Below are positions 52,028-61,415 of a DNA stretch of 64,000 nucleotides, in pieces (the stretch's first letter is position 1; the number at the start of each line of letters is the position of its first letter). The stretch is taken from contig UCGV01000011.1 in assembly GCA_900471925.1 (NCBI GenBank), forward strand, positions 62,001-126,000, given 5' to 3'. The stretch is from Hyphomicrobiales bacterium. GTDB lineage: Bacteria > Pseudomonadota > Alphaproteobacteria > Rhizobiales > Rhizobiaceae. The position numbers were made by a program, and so were the translations under genes. Under the pieces are notes generated by a model. It was not told the DNA's origin. It worked only from the letters and a program-made list of their open reading frames with translations, and made no database searches.

Positions 52028-54028
52028 ATGTTGAAACATCTGAAAATTCGCACAAAAATCATATCTGTCGTCGCGCTTCTCGGGGTGATCGCGATGGGCG
52101 GACTGGTTTACATCATTTCCGAATTCCGCGGCGCGGATGCGAGCTACAGTGATTTCATCGATCATGAAGCCGTCGCTGCGATGCAGGGTTCGCGCGCCAG
52201 CGCCTCGATCGTCTCCTCCGTGCTGCAGATCAGCATGCTCGCCAATATCAAGCCCGACACCCCGGCTTTCGCGACGGCGGTTTCCACGCCGAGCAAGCTG
52301 CCGCAGGCGCGTGACCGCCTGAACCAGGCGCTGTCGCTGGTGCCGAGCCGCAAGGCCGCGATCGACGAAATCCAGGCCGGCATCAAGGAACTCGAAGATC
52401 TCTCCGGCAAGGCAGTCGACCTGGCGAAGGCCAAGGACAGCGCCGGCCTCCAGCAGGTCATCACGCAGATGAACGCCAAGCTGAACGTTCTGACGCCGAA
52501 GATGACGGCCAATAACGATGCGATGATGGGCATGCTCAACGATGGCGGCGATGCGCTTTCGGCCACCGTCAACGGCCGCATCGACCTCTGCTTCGCGCTG
52601 ATCGGCCTTGCCGTCGTCGGCGCCATCGGCCTCAGCGTCGTCATCTCCCAGATCGGCATCACCACGCCGATGGCGAAGCTGCGTGACCGCATGACCTCGC
52701 TGGCAGCCGGCGACACAGATGCCGAAATCGACGGCCTCGACCGTGGCGACGAAGTGGGCAAGATGGCAGAAGCCGTTTCCGTCTTCCGCAACAATGCGAT
52801 CGAGCGCATCCAGCTCGAAGCCCGCGCAGAAGCCGACCGCAACCTCAGCGACGGCGAGCGCCGGGAACGCGAAGCCCAGAAGGCAGCGGAAGCCGCCGAC
52901 CTGGAGCGCGCGGTCAACGCTCTCGGCGACGGCCTGCGCCGTCTGTCGGCAGGCGACCTCGTCTCCCATATCGACACGCCTTTCGTTGCGCATCTCGAAG
53001 CGCTGCGCCAGGACTTCAACAACTCGGTCGAAAAGCTCAACGAGACGATGAACACCGTTGGTTCCAACGCCCGTGCGATCAGCGCCGGCGCCAACGAGAT
53101 CCGTTCGTCTGCCGATGAGCTTTCCAAGCGCACCGAACAGCAGGCCGCTTCCGTCGAAGAAACGGCAGCCGCTCTCGAACAGGTCACGACGACAGTCAAG
53201 GACGCGGCTCGCCGCGCTGAAGAAGCAAGCCAGCTCGTTGCCCGCACCCGCATCGGCGCCGAAAAGTCCGGCGAAGTCGTCCGCAAGGCGGTTTCGGCCA
53301 TGCAGCAGATCGAGCAGTCTTCGGTCGAGATCGGCAACATCATCGGCGTCATCGATGACATCGCCTTCCAGACCAACCTGCTGGCACTCAACGCCGGCGT
53401 CGAAGCAGCGCGCGCCGGTGAAGCCGGCAAGGGCTTCGCGGTCGTCGCACAGGAAGTGCGCGAACTCGCCCAGCGCTCGGCAAACGCCGCCAAGGAAATC
53501 AAGGCGCTGATCACCACGTCCGGCACGCATGTCCAGACTGGCGTCAGCCTCGTCGGCGAAACGGGCAAGGCGCTCGATGCGATCGTCCACGAGGTGCAGG
53601 AAATCAACCAGCACGTCCACGCGATTGCCGAAGCCGCCCGCGAACAGTCGACCGGCCTGCAGGAAATCAACACCGCCGTCAACACGATGGACCAGGGCAC
53701 GCAGCAGAATGCGGCCATGGTCGAGGAATCGACCGCCGCAAGCCATAGCCTTGCAACAGAGGCAACGGCGCTCAACAACCTGCTCGGCCAGTTCCGCCTG
53801 ACCGGCACCGGCGGTTTCGTCGCCAGCACGCCTGTGACCACGGCATCGACCACGCCACGCGCTGCCGCACGGCCTGCCGCCAAGCCCCTGGTTCGCGTTG
53901 CCGAAAGCACCGCCCGCCCGAAGGCTTCGCCGGCACGCGCCCTTGGTCAGAAGCTCGCCAGCGCCTTCGGTGGAGGCAGCAGCGCCGCTCCGGCCGCCAG
54001 CCAGGAAGCCGACTGGACGGAATTCTGA
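52028..54028 (+). CDS. Methyl-accepting chemotaxis protein
   Basis: A 666-residue transmembrane chemoreceptor. TM1 is about 11-33 and TM2 about 190-212, with a helical periplasmic domain of about 155 residues between them. A HAMP domain follows, with a second HAMP-like segment ([16 protein letters not shown]). The signalling domain has the conserved hairpin [20 protein letters not shown] and methylation helices rich in E/Q. It ends DWTEF, the C-terminal pentapeptide for CheR/CheB binding. The frame is open 18 codons earlier, to 51974; ATG 52028 starts the usual N-terminus. The ligand is unknown. Confidence 0.92.
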   Translation: MLKHLKIRTKIISVVALLGVIAMGGLVYIISEFRGADASYSDFIDHEAVAAMQGSRASASIVSSVLQISMLANIKPDTPAFATAVSTPSKLPQARDRLNQALSLVPSRKAAIDEIQAGIKELEDLSGKAVDLAKAKDSAGLQQVITQMNAKLNVLTPKMTANNDAMMGMLNDGGDALSATVNGRIDLCFALIGLAVVGAIGLSVVISQIGITTPMAKLRDRMTSLAAGDTDAEIDGLDRGDEVGKMAEAVSVFRNNAIERIQLEARAEADRNLSDGERREREAQKAAEAADLERAVNALGDGLRRLSAGDLVSHIDTPFVAHLEALRQDFNNSVEKLNETMNTVGSNARAISAGANEIRSSADELSKRTEQQAASVEETAAALEQVTTTVKDAARRAEEASQLVARTRIGAEKSGEVVRKAVSAMQQIEQSSVEIGNIIGVIDDIAFQTNLLALNAGVEAARAGEAGKGFAVVAQEVRELAQRSANAAKEIKALITTSGTHVQTGVSLVGETGKALDAIVHEVQEINQHVHAIAEAAREQSTGLQEINTAVNTMDQGTQQNAAMVEESTAASHSLATEATALNNLLGQFRLTGTGGFVASTPVTTASTTPRAAARPAAKPLVRVAESTARPKASPARALGQKLASAFGGGSSAAPAASQEADWTEF

Positions 54029-54057
54029 GCCTACGGCTCTCTTGAATAGCAAGTAGG

Positions 54058-54088
54058 AATGGGCGGCTTCGGCCGCCCATTTTCGTTT
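54058..54088 (+). terminator. Rho-independent terminator after the chemoreceptor
   Basis: AATGGGCGGC (54058-54067), TTCG tetraloop, GCCGCCCATT (54072-54081), then TTCGTTT. A 10-bp stem placed 29 bp after the chemoreceptor stop and before the convergent MFS gene. Confidence 0.85.
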
Positions 54089-54125
54089 AAGCCTTTGCGC
54101 CACGCTGCCGTTAGCGGTGGCCGGC

Positions 54126-55352
54126 TCAGTCGAGCGGGTTCACAAGAGCCGAGACGAGCGCGAGCACGGCAAACACGCCGCCACAGCCGCAGACAGCAAG
54201 CCAGCCGCCATAGCTCCATGCCGGGCCGGCAATGGCCGAACCGAGCGCGCCGCCCAGGAAGAAGATACCGACGAAGAGGCCGTTCAGCCGGCCGCGTGCT
54301 TCCGGGCGCAGGAGATTGATCGCCCGACGGCCGAGCGTCTGGTCGCCGGTCACGCCGACATCGAGCATCACCGCGGCTCCTCCGAGGAGAACGAGCGGCA
54401 ACCAGAAACCGTCCGTGAGCATCATGCCGGCATAGGCTGCAAGCGCCATGGCGGCGATCATGATCAGGTCTGCGATGATGGTTGCCCGGCGGCTAAGACC
54501 GCGATCGCCGAGCCGGCCGAAGAACGATGTGGAGATCGCGCCGCCGGCGCCGACAAGCGCAAAAAGGGCGATCTGCGCCTGATCGAGGCCGAACGGCGGC
54601 AGGGTGAGGCGCAATGCGACCACCGTCCAGAACAGGCTGAAGCTGCCCATGGCCATCGCCGCACTGAAGGCGCGGCTGCACAGGACCGGTTCGTCACGCA
54701 ACAGATGCCAGAGCGAGGCGATCAGCGCGCCATAACTTGCCGAGGCGGCCGGCTGACGCTCCGGAAGACGCACGGCAAGGACAGCGGCCAGCATTGCCAT
54801 GGCAACGCCGCTTGCAATGTAGAAACTCCGCCAGCCCCAGCCATCGGCGATCATGCTCGCGATCGGCCGTGACAGGAGAATGCCGACCATCAGGCCACTC
54901 ATGACATTGCCGATCACCCTGCCGCGATGCTCCGGCGCCGACATGGATGCAGCGATCGGAACAAGGATCTGGATGGCCGAGCAGGCAGCACCCAGCAGGA
55001 AGAGGACGATGAGGATTAGCCAGCCGCTGGGTGCTGCAGCAGCGGCGAAGGCCGCCACAACGGCGCAACCGAGCAGACGCAGCACAAGGCGCCGATTCTC
55101 GACCAGATCACCAAGCGGCACGAGGAAGAAGAGCCCGGCGGCATAGCCGAGCAAGGTCACCATGGCGACAAGGCTGGCGCCGGCCTCCGAGAAGCCGAGA
55201 GACGGACCGATGACGCCGATCAGGGTCTGCGGCGCAAAGAGATTGACGATAATGACGCCCGTCGACAGGGCAAATAGCGTGATGAGCGACGGGCTGATGC
55301 CGGCGGCAGGCACAAACGGCGCCGCTTCGGCAAGATTCGATTCCGATGACAT
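54126..55352 (-). CDS. MFS transporter
   Basis: A 408-residue major facilitator with 12 spans. Motif A-like LVPLGDLVENRRLVLRLLG lies in loop 2-3, and the start SPSLITLFALSTGVIIVNLFAPQTLIGVIGPSLGFSEAGASLVAMVTLLGYAAGLFF fits the DHA1 (sugar/drug efflux) type. The C-terminal half has FGRLGDRGLSRRATIIADLIMI. The substrate is unknown. It is divergent from a LysR gene (101 bp between starts), which probably regulates it. The frame is open 13 codons upstream; ATG 55352 is chosen because the conserved hydrophobic start follows. Confidence 0.88.
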   Translation of the reverse strand: MSSESNLAEAAPFVPAAGISPSLITLFALSTGVIIVNLFAPQTLIGVIGPSLGFSEAGASLVAMVTLLGYAAGLFFLVPLGDLVENRRLVLRLLGCAVVAAFAAAAAPSGWLILIVLFLLGAACSAIQILVPIAASMSAPEHRGRVIGNVMSGLMVGILLSRPIASMIADGWGWRSFYIASGVAMAMLAAVLAVRLPERQPAASASYGALIASLWHLLRDEPVLCSRAFSAAMAMGSFSLFWTVVALRLTLPPFGLDQAQIALFALVGAGGAISTSFFGRLGDRGLSRRATIIADLIMIAAMALAAYAGMMLTDGFWLPLVLLGGAAVMLDVGVTGDQTLGRRAINLLRPEARGRLNGLFVGIFFLGGALGSAIAGPAWSYGGWLAVCGCGGVFAVLALVSALVNPLD

Positions 55353-55453
55353 GGGCTCTCCAATAAATTTATGGCATATCGAGGAGCCCATTTATATTTT
55401 CCTCGCATAATGCTACAATTGAATTGAACTTATAGTCTTAATGCGGATTTTGC

Positions 55454-56362
55454 ATGAACATTCATGACCTTGAAGCCTTCGTCGCCGTTGTCGAAACGGG
55501 ATCGATCGTGGCGGCCTCGGCGCAGATCAATCTGACGCAACCCGGCATCACCCGGCGCATCCAGAACCTGGAGGACAGTCTCGGCATCATCCTGCTCGAC
55601 CGGCAATCGAAACCCCTGAGGCCCACGGCCGCGGGCCGCGAAGCCTATGAGCACGGCCGCCGGGTACTGCGATCGCTTGACGATCTCAAGGCAGGCGTTT
55701 CGCCCGGCGGCGAGATCCGTGGCGAATTCCGCCTCGGCATCATGCCCTACCTTTCCGAAGCAGCACTTGCCTTCCCCCTCGACCGGCTGCGCAGCGAGTT
55801 TCCCGAACTGACGCTCAGGATCGTTGCCGGATGGACGCCGCATCTGATCGAGCAGGTGTCGCGCAGCCAACTCGATGCGGTTGCCGTCTGCCTTGCCGAA
55901 GGCGTCAGTCCGCCCGACGATCTGATCGCGGAGAATATCGGCGCGCAATCCATCTTGCTGGTCGCCTCCCCCGCGCTCGGCGTCCCCAAGGCGGCGAAGC
56001 TGGAGGAGCTGTCCCAATTTGCCTGGGTGATGAACGAAACCGGCTGCGGCTTCCGCGCCTATATCCGCCACCGTTTCGAAAGCGCCCGCCTGCCGTTTCA
56101 GGTCGCGGTGGAGGCGCTGAGCGCCGATCTCAGGCTGTCGCTTGTCGCACGCGGCCTCGGCATCGGCATCATCACGCCGGCCGCTCTTGCGGGAAGCCCC
56201 TGGCGCGATCAGGTCGATGTCATCGATTCCGCCGATTTCCGACCGACGGTGAATGCCTGGGTGCTGCACCGTCCGCCGGCCGGACGGCTGGCACAACCGA
56301 TCGCAACTTTCAGCGCAGCACTTGTCGAAGGATTAAAAACATCGAGACCGTTTCTTTCGTGA
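55454..56362 (+). CDS. LysR-family regulator
   Basis: A 302-residue LysR-type regulator. The N-terminal HTH reads MNIHDLEAFVAVVETGSIVAASAQINLTQPGITRRIQNLEDSLGIILLDRQSKPLRPTAAGREAYEHGRRVL. The effector domain follows with GEFRLGIMPYLSEAALAFPLDRL and ARGLGIGIITPAAL. It is divergent from the MFS transporter and likely controls it; the short AT-rich gap (55353-55453) is the natural operator region. The upstream gene of the second lipoprotein follows 56 bp after its stop. Confidence 0.92.
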   Translation: MNIHDLEAFVAVVETGSIVAASAQINLTQPGITRRIQNLEDSLGIILLDRQSKPLRPTAAGREAYEHGRRVLRSLDDLKAGVSPGGEIRGEFRLGIMPYLSEAALAFPLDRLRSEFPELTLRIVAGWTPHLIEQVSRSQLDAVAVCLAEGVSPPDDLIAENIGAQSILLVASPALGVPKAAKLEELSQFAWVMNETGCGFRAYIRHRFESARLPFQVAVEALSADLRLSLVARGLGIGIITPAALAGSPWRDQVDVIDSADFRPTVNAWVLHRPPAGRLAQPIATFSAALVEGLKTSRPFLS

Positions 56363-56418
56363 GCTTTCGTCTATTTGCGGTAGAATGGCACCGTGCTGCG
56401 GAAAGAAAGGCATACACC

Positions 56419-56700
56419 ATGAAACTCATCGCACTTGGCCTCATCGCCGCGCTGGCGCTCGCCGGCTGCACGACCGTCGACTATACCGGCCCCGGCCTCG
56501 AGCCCATTCCCGGCAGTATCACCTATAACGGCCAGCCGCGCACGAAACTGACAAAGTCGCCCATCGGCTCCACCTTCCCGCATAATTTCATCGACCAGTA
56601 CGGAAGGCAGGTCGAGGAGACCTACATCATCCGCCCCGACCGGAGCCTCGCGATCGCGCATCGGCAATACCGGCCGATCAATATTTTCGGGGATGATTGA
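56419..56700 (+). CDS. Small lipoprotein, paralogue of the one at 1852
   Basis: A 93-residue lipoprotein precursor with lipobox LAGC (acylated near C17). The mature part repeats the family motif LEPIPGSITY-x-GQPRTKLTKSPIGS, then FIDQYGRQVEETYIIRPDRSLAIAHRQ. The copy at 1852-2118 is about 60% identical over the mature part by eye. AGAAAGG precedes ATG 56419. It follows the LysR gene on the same strand. Function unknown. Confidence 0.78.
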   Translation: MKLIALGLIAALALAGCTTVDYTGPGLEPIPGSITYNGQPRTKLTKSPIGSTFPHNFIDQYGRQVEETYIIRPDRSLAIAHRQYRPINIFGDD

Positions 56701-56756
56701 GGGTAAAGCTGGAGCGTCGTTCCCTCCCGAGGCTATCGCCCGTGCCACAATGATGG

Positions 56757-56788
56757 AAGGCGCCGCCATCGTCGTTTGGCGGCGCCTT
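56757..56788. terminator. Bidirectional hairpin terminator
   Basis: AAGGCGCCGCCA (56757-56768) pairs perfectly with TGGCGGCGCCTT (56777-56788) over an 8-base loop. It lies between the convergent lipoprotein and hydrolase genes. T-runs are short. Confidence 0.65.
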
Positions 56789-56818
56789 TCATGTGTTCGA
56801 GCCTATTGCGCTCGGAGA

Positions 56819-57646
56819 TCAGGCCTTGATGAAGGCCAGCAGATCGGCGTTGATCTGAGCTGCATGTGTGGTTGGCATGCCATGCGGCAGCCCCGGGTAG
56901 GATTTCAGCTGAGCGCCTGGTACCAGCGTTGCGGAGATCTTGCCGGTGGTTGCGAAGGGTACGACCTGGTCATCCTCACCATGCATGACGAGCGTCGGCA
57001 CCGTGATGCGCTTCAGATCCTCGGTGAAGTCGGTTTCGGAGAAGGCGGCAATGCCTTTATAGTGGGCGAGTACGCTGCCCATCATGCCCTGGCGCCACCA
57101 ATTGTTGCGAACCGCTTCCTTCACCTCAGCGCCATCCCTATTGTAGCCAAAGAAGGGCAGCGTGAAATCGTAAAAGAACTGGGCCCGGTTGGTGGCCGTC
57201 TGTTCGCGGACATAGTTGAAGACATCCATCGGCACACCATCGGGATTGCTGTCGGTCTTGACCATGATCGGCGCCACGGCGCTGACGAGTACGGCCTTGG
57301 CGACACGGCCGTGTTTTGCTCCAGCGACGTAGCGGGCAACCTCGCCGCCGCCTGTGGAATGACCGATATGGATGGCATTGCGCAGATCGAGAGCATCGGT
57401 GAGCGCTACGACATCGGCAACATAGGTATCCATGTCATGGCCGGTGGCGGACTGTGTCGAATGACCGTGGCCGCGGCGATCATGGGCGATGACCCGGTAG
57501 CCCTGTTCCTGGAAGAACATCATCTGTGCATCCCAATCGTCGGAGCTCAGCGGCCAGCCGTGATGGAAGACGATCGGCTGCGCGTCCTCGTTGCCCCAGT
57601 CCTTGTAAAAGATTTCGGTTCCGTCCTTGGTGGTGATCGTCGGCAT
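56819..57646 (-). CDS. Alpha/beta hydrolase, non-heme chloroperoxidase-like
   Basis: A 275-residue alpha/beta hydrolase very like cofactor-free haloperoxidases: TTKDGTEIFYKDWGNEDAQPIVFHHGWPLSSDDWD, HDRRGHGHSTQSATGHDMDTYVADVVAL, nucleophile Ser in IGHSTGGGEVARYV, Asp in VMHGEDDQVVPF and His in LPHGMPTTHA. These enzymes are esterases that can form peracids and so halogenate artificially; the natural substrate is unknown. The frame runs far upstream, but ATG 57646 with GAGGAGAAG is the true start. Divergent from the LysR gene at 57811. Confidence 0.92.
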   Translation of the reverse strand: MPTITTKDGTEIFYKDWGNEDAQPIVFHHGWPLSSDDWDAQMMFFQEQGYRVIAHDRRGHGHSTQSATGHDMDTYVADVVALTDALDLRNAIHIGHSTGGGEVARYVAGAKHGRVAKAVLVSAVAPIMVKTDSNPDGVPMDVFNYVREQTATNRAQFFYDFTLPFFGYNRDGAEVKEAVRNNWWRQGMMGSVLAHYKGIAAFSETDFTEDLKRITVPTLVMHGEDDQVVPFATTGKISATLVPGAQLKSYPGLPHGMPTTHAAQINADLLAFIKA

Positions 57647-57781
57647 TGGTCTTCTCCTCAAAAATCTCGATGGGTTAAATCTTTGTTTCTGTTCCGTTAT
57701 CGAAGGCCCCTCGCCTCTCTCGCAAGGCCCTGCGCTGCTTCGATGACCAGAAGATGCTGCAGCTTTCGAATTGACGAAATA

Positions 57782-57805
57782 GAAACATTGGAAGAGTATT
57801 GTTTC
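57782..57805. promoter_or_regulatory. Candidate LysR operator
   Basis: GAAACA (57782-57787), 12 bases, TGTTTC (57800-57805): an inverted repeat close to the LysR start codon, in the gap between the divergent hydrolase and LysR genes. LysR sites are often imperfect inverted repeats of this length. Confidence 0.5.
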
Positions 57806-57810
57806 CGGAA

Positions 57811-58728
57811 ATGACAAATAGACTTCCCGATCTTGAGGCCTGGGCCATCTTTGCGAAAGTCGCCGAATGCGGCTCGTTTTCGCGTGCCGCCGATGAACTC
57901 GGCCTCTCCAACCCGACAGTTTCCAAGGCAATTTCGCGTCTTGAGATCAGGCTCGGTTTTTCGCTCTTTGCCCGCACCTCCCGCCGACTCTCGCTGACCG
58001 AGGCCGGGCGCAACTCACTTGGGCGGGCGAACCGCCTCCTCAATGAAGGCCGGGCACTGGAAGAAGAGGCACTGGAACAAACAAAGGTGCCGCGCGGGTT
58101 GGTGCGCATCAGCGCGCCGCTCTCCTTCGGGGCGACCTATCTTGGCGCGACATTGCCGTCGCTGCTCAGCGCCTATCCCGAGATCACGCTCGATTTCGCC
58201 TTGAGCGACCGCAAGGTGGATCTGATTGCCGAGGGCTTCGATCTGGCTCTGCGGATCGCCAGCCTCGACGATTCCTCGCTGCTCGCTCGCCGGCTGTCCA
58301 CCGTGCGCATCCTGCTGGTCGGCGCGCCGAGCTACTTCGAAAGGCATGGACGGCCGCAACATCCGGCAGATCTCGCAAAACATTGCGCCTTCGCCTATAC
58401 GGACGCCGCCGCGCGTGGCAGCTGGACATTTCACCATCCCAAGCTCGGCGAGCAGGTGGTCGAACCGCCGTTCAGGATCTGGAGCGATAATGTCGATCTG
58501 CTGAATCCGGCACTGATCGCAGGACAGGGGCTCGCCCTGCAGCCGGAATTCCTGGTCTGGCGGGAACTTGCTGCCGGCCAACTTGAGATCGCCATGCCGG
58601 AATGGTCGCACAGGTCGCTCGGCCTACACCTCGTCACGCCGCCGAGCCCGCTTCGGCCGCTCCGGGTGCAGGTGGTCATCGACCATCTCGTTCAGGAGCT
58701 TTCACGCGCGCCGTGGTCCGGGCAGTAG
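57811..58728 (+). CDS. LysR-family regulator
   Basis: A 305-residue LysR regulator: LEAWAIFAKVAECGSFSRAADELGLSNPTVSKAISRLEIRLGFSLFARTSRRLSLTEAGR is the HTH, and GLVRISAPLSFGATYLGATLPSLLSAYPEITLDFALSDRKVDLIAEGFDLALRIASL begins the effector domain of the CrgA-like group. It probably controls the divergent hydrolase gene at 56819-57646. ATG 57811 is preferred over a TTG at 57799. Confidence 0.92.
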   Translation: MTNRLPDLEAWAIFAKVAECGSFSRAADELGLSNPTVSKAISRLEIRLGFSLFARTSRRLSLTEAGRNSLGRANRLLNEGRALEEEALEQTKVPRGLVRISAPLSFGATYLGATLPSLLSAYPEITLDFALSDRKVDLIAEGFDLALRIASLDDSSLLARRLSTVRILLVGAPSYFERHGRPQHPADLAKHCAFAYTDAAARGSWTFHHPKLGEQVVEPPFRIWSDNVDLLNPALIAGQGLALQPEFLVWRELAAGQLEIAMPEWSHRSLGLHLVTPPSPLRPLRVQVVIDHLVQELSRAPWSGQ

Positions 58729-58800
58729 CAGGCACGTAAGCGCAAAAGCGCGCGTCGATGTCGATCTGCGTTTCAGGCGACGGGATACTGCTAAAATAGC

Positions 58801-58874
58801 TGGAGCGGGTGAAGGGAATCGAACCCTCGTATTCAGCTTGGGAAGCTGCTGCTCTACCATTGAGCTACACCCGC
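58801..58874 (-). tRNA. tRNA-Gly(CCC)
   Basis: Read on the minus strand, the acceptor stem GCGGGTG (5' end at 58874) pairs with CACCCGC, followed by T and CCA (ending at 58801). The D arm is GCTC/GAGC. The anticodon loop TTCCCAA gives anticodon CCC (GGG codons), matching the glyU type. The T loop has GGTTCGATTC. 74 nt with CCA. Confidence 0.95.
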
Positions 58875-58934
58875 CTGATGGCTTGAGATTTCCAACAGAA
58901 GGCCGCCGCTGTCAAGCGGCTGCCATCCGGCTTG

Positions 58935-60029
58935 TCAGATACGGAAATGCTTCGAGAGTTTCAGGCCCTGGGCCTGATAGTTCGAGCCGAGGCCCGAGCC
59001 ATAGAGGCTCGATGGTTGTTCCTGCATGTGTTCGTAGATCAGGCGGCCGACGATCTGGCCGTCTTCGAGGATGAAGGGGACCTCGTGGCTGCGTACTTCG
59101 AGTACGGCGCGGCTGCCGCGGCCGCCGGCCGGAGCATGGCCGAAGCCGGGGTCGAAGAAGCCGGCGTAATGGACGCGGAATTCGCCGACCAGCGGGTCGA
59201 AGGGGGTCATTTCGGCCGCATAATGCGGGGGGACGTGCACGGCCTCGCGCGAGACGAGGATGTAGAATTCGTCCGGGTCGAGGATCAGCTCGTTGCGGCC
59301 GCGGCTATAGAGCGGTTCCCAGAAATCGTAGATATCGTGCTGGGCCTTCTTGTCGACATCGACGACGGCGGTGTGGTGCTTGCCGCGATAGCCGATCAGG
59401 CCTTCCTTGTCGCCCGTCAGGTCGATTGACAGCGCAATGCCGCCGCCTGAGACATTCGGCTGCTTGGCTGCAACCAGCGTTTCCGTTTCATGCAGCTTCT
59501 GAAGCTCGGGCTCGCCGAGCACCGAATGGCCGACGCGGAAGCGGATCTGCGACAGGCGCGAGCCGCGGCGCACGACGATCGGGAAGGTGCGCGGGCTGAT
59601 CTCGAGATAGAGCGGGCCTGAGTAACCGGCGGGGATCTTGTCGAATTCCTGCGCGTAGTCGGTGATGACGCGGGTGAAGATATCGAGGCGGCCGGTGGAG
59701 CTCTTCGGATTGGCCGAGGCCGACATGTCGGCCGGCAGATCGAGGCGTTCCATCAGCGGCACGATATAGACGCAGCCGGTTTCCAGCACCGCGCCCTCGC
59801 TGAGGTCGATGACGTGCAGGCTCAACCGGTCCAGCTTGTCGGAGACGAGATGCGAGGGGCCGGGCATGAAGCTGGCGCGCACGCGAAATGCCTTGGCGCC
59901 GAGGCGCAGGTCCAGGCTCGCGGGCTGGATCTGATCACGATCCAGCTCACACTCACTTTGAAGACGCCCCGTTTCAAACAGCGCGGCAATTGCGCGGTCA
60001 GCCAGAATTCCAGTTTCGCGAGCCATCAT
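58935..60029 (-). CDS. dcd: 2'-deoxycytidine 5'-triphosphate deaminase, long form
   Basis: A 364-residue dCTP deaminase, about twice the size of the classical 190-residue Dcd. Both halves have trimeric dUTPase/dCTP-deaminase folds: the first with ASANPKSSTGRLDIFTRVITDYAQEFDKIPAGYSGPLYLEISPRTFPIVVRRGSRLSQIRF, the second with LILDPDEFYILVSREAVHVPPHYAAEM and GFFDPGFGH. It produces dUTP for thymidylate synthesis. Starts at 60029 or 60026 are possible (ATGATG); GGAG lies very close to the first. Shares a promoter region with the metZ riboswitch on the other strand. Confidence 0.92.
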   Translation of the reverse strand: MMARETGILADRAIAALFETGRLQSECELDRDQIQPASLDLRLGAKAFRVRASFMPGPSHLVSDKLDRLSLHVIDLSEGAVLETGCVYIVPLMERLDLPADMSASANPKSSTGRLDIFTRVITDYAQEFDKIPAGYSGPLYLEISPRTFPIVVRRGSRLSQIRFRVGHSVLGEPELQKLHETETLVAAKQPNVSGGGIALSIDLTGDKEGLIGYRGKHHTAVVDVDKKAQHDIYDFWEPLYSRGRNELILDPDEFYILVSREAVHVPPHYAAEMTPFDPLVGEFRVHYAGFFDPGFGHAPAGGRGSRAVLEVRSHEVPFILEDGQIVGRLIYEHMQEQPSSLYGSGLGSNYQAQGLKLSKHFRI

Positions 60030-60072
60030 GCTCCATCCATATACTGGCGCAGACAAAACCAAAGTCGGGGAA

Positions 60073-60101
60073 TTGACGCAAGCTTAGAACGGCAGTATTG
60101 C
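60073..60101 (+). promoter_or_regulatory. Promoter of the metZ leader
   Basis: TTGACG (60073-60078), 17-bp spacer, TATTGC (60096-60101); the start would fall near 60108, at the beginning of the riboswitch. Confidence 0.65.
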
Positions 60102-60107
60102 AAATTT

Positions 60108-60164
60108 ATCCCGTGGTGATTTGGCCGGTCGGCTTGCAGCCACGTTAAATAAGTGGCTAAAAAG
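60108..60164 (+). promoter_or_regulatory. SAM-II riboswitch (metA motif)
   Basis: The aptamer core is present: CCGTGGTGATTTGG, then CCGGTCGGCTTGCAGCCACG, TTAAA and AAGTGGCTAAAAAG, the conserved SAM-II sequence of alphaproteobacteria, in the usual place before metZ. It should bind S-adenosylmethionine and reduce expression when SAM is high. Confidence 0.9.
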
Positions 60165-60205
60165 ACCGGGTTGAAAACCGGTCTGCATTTGCGGCCGGTT
60201 TTTTT
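60164..60205 (+). terminator. Riboswitch expression platform with terminator
   Basis: AAAACCGG (60174-60181) pairs with CCGGTTTT (60195-60202) to form a terminator ending in TTTTTTT (60199-60205). The overlapping hairpin GACCGG/CCGGTC (60164-60183) excludes it. The aptamer also holds a CCGGTC (60125-60130) that can compete for GACCGG, a plausible switch. Confidence 0.65.
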
Positions 60206-60227
60206 GTTGTTTGAAAGTGGTGATGGC

Positions 60228-61412
60228 ATGAGCAAGACCTGGCGCCCGGCAACCCAACTCGTCCACGGCGGAACGCTCCGCTCGCAATATGGCGAGACAT
60301 CCGAGGCAATCTATCTCACGCAGGGTTTCGTCTACGATACATCGGAAGCCGCAGAAGCGCGCTTCAAGGGCGAGACCGACGGTTTCATCTATGCGCGCTA
60401 CGGCAGCCCCACCAATGACATGTTCGAAAAGCGCATGTGCATGCTGGAAGGCGCCGAAGACGCCCGCGCCACCGCTTCCGGCATGGCCGCCGTTACCGCC
60501 GCCATTCTCTGCCAGCTGAAGGCCGGCGACCATATCGTTGCCGCCCGCGCCCTCTTCGGCTCCTGCCGCTGGGTGGTCGAGACGCTCGCGCCGAAATACG
60601 GCATCGACTGCACGCTGGTCGATGGCCGCTACCTGGAAAACTGGGAAAAGGCCATCACGCCGAAGACCAAGGTGTTCTTCCTGGAAAGCCCGACCAATCC
60701 GACGCTGGAAGTGGTCGATATTGCCGGTGTCTCCAAGCTCGCCAACCAGATCGGCGCCAAGGTCGTCGTCGATAACGTGTTTGCGACGCCGCTCTTCCAG
60801 AAACCGCTGGAACTCGGGGCCCATATCGTCGTCTATTCCGCCACCAAGCATATTGACGGCCAGGGCCGCTGCCTCGGCGGCGTCGTGCTCTCCGACAAGG
60901 AATGGATCGACGAGAACCTGCACGACTATTTCCGTCATACCGGCCCGGCCATGTCGCCCTTCAATGCCTGGACGCTTCTGAAGGGCATCGAGACCCTGCC
61001 GCTGCGCGTCAAGCAGCAGACGCAGAATGCCGCCAAGATCGCCGATTTCCTCGCCGATCAGGGCAAGGTCGCCAAGGTCATCTATCCCGGCCGCAAGGAC
61101 CATCCGCAGGCCGATATCATCGCCAAGCAGATGACCGGCGGCTCGACGCTGGTCTGTTTCGAGTTGAAGGGCGGCAAGGATGCCGCGTTTGCGCTGCAGA
61201 ACGCGCTGGAGATCGTCAAGATTTCCAACAATCTCGGCGATTCCAAGAGCCTGATCACGCATCCCGCCACGACCACGCACAAGAACCTGACGGACGAGGC
61301 TCGCGCCGAACTCGGCATTTCGCCCGGCACCGTGCGCCTGTCGGCCGGCATCGAAGATACCGATGATCTGATCGAGGATTTCGCCCGCGCTCTGGCCAAG
61401 GTTTCGGCCTGA
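60228..61412 (+). CDS. metZ: O-succinylhomoserine sulfhydrylase
   Basis: A 394-residue PLP enzyme of the cystathionine-gamma-synthase family that makes homocysteine from O-succinylhomoserine and sulfide (direct sulfhydrylation, the usual route in Rhizobium). Seen: the start MSKTWRPATQLVHGGTLRSQYGETSEAIYLTQGFVYDTSEAAEARF, RYGSPTNDMFEKRMCMLEGAE, TASGMAAVTAAIL, Schiff-base K207 in YSATKHIDGQGRCLGG, and ITHPATTTHKNL near the C-terminus. The start was set to ATG 60228, after the terminator of the SAM-II riboswitch that controls it. Confidence 0.95.
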   Translation: MSKTWRPATQLVHGGTLRSQYGETSEAIYLTQGFVYDTSEAAEARFKGETDGFIYARYGSPTNDMFEKRMCMLEGAEDARATASGMAAVTAAILCQLKAGDHIVAARALFGSCRWVVETLAPKYGIDCTLVDGRYLENWEKAITPKTKVFFLESPTNPTLEVVDIAGVSKLANQIGAKVVVDNVFATPLFQKPLELGAHIVVYSATKHIDGQGRCLGGVVLSDKEWIDENLHDYFRHTGPAMSPFNAWTLLKGIETLPLRVKQQTQNAAKIADFLADQGKVAKVIYPGRKDHPQADIIAKQMTGGSTLVCFELKGGKDAAFALQNALEIVKISNNLGDSKSLITHPATTTHKNLTDEARAELGISPGTVRLSAGIEDTDDLIEDFARALAKVSA

Positions 61413-61415
61413 TTT

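Noticed and set aside
51980..54103. A 707-codon open frame on the minus strand, antisense to the chemoreceptor
   Set aside because: Opposite an unmistakable chemoreceptor, without a Shine-Dalgarno or domain; explained by GC-rich codon bias.
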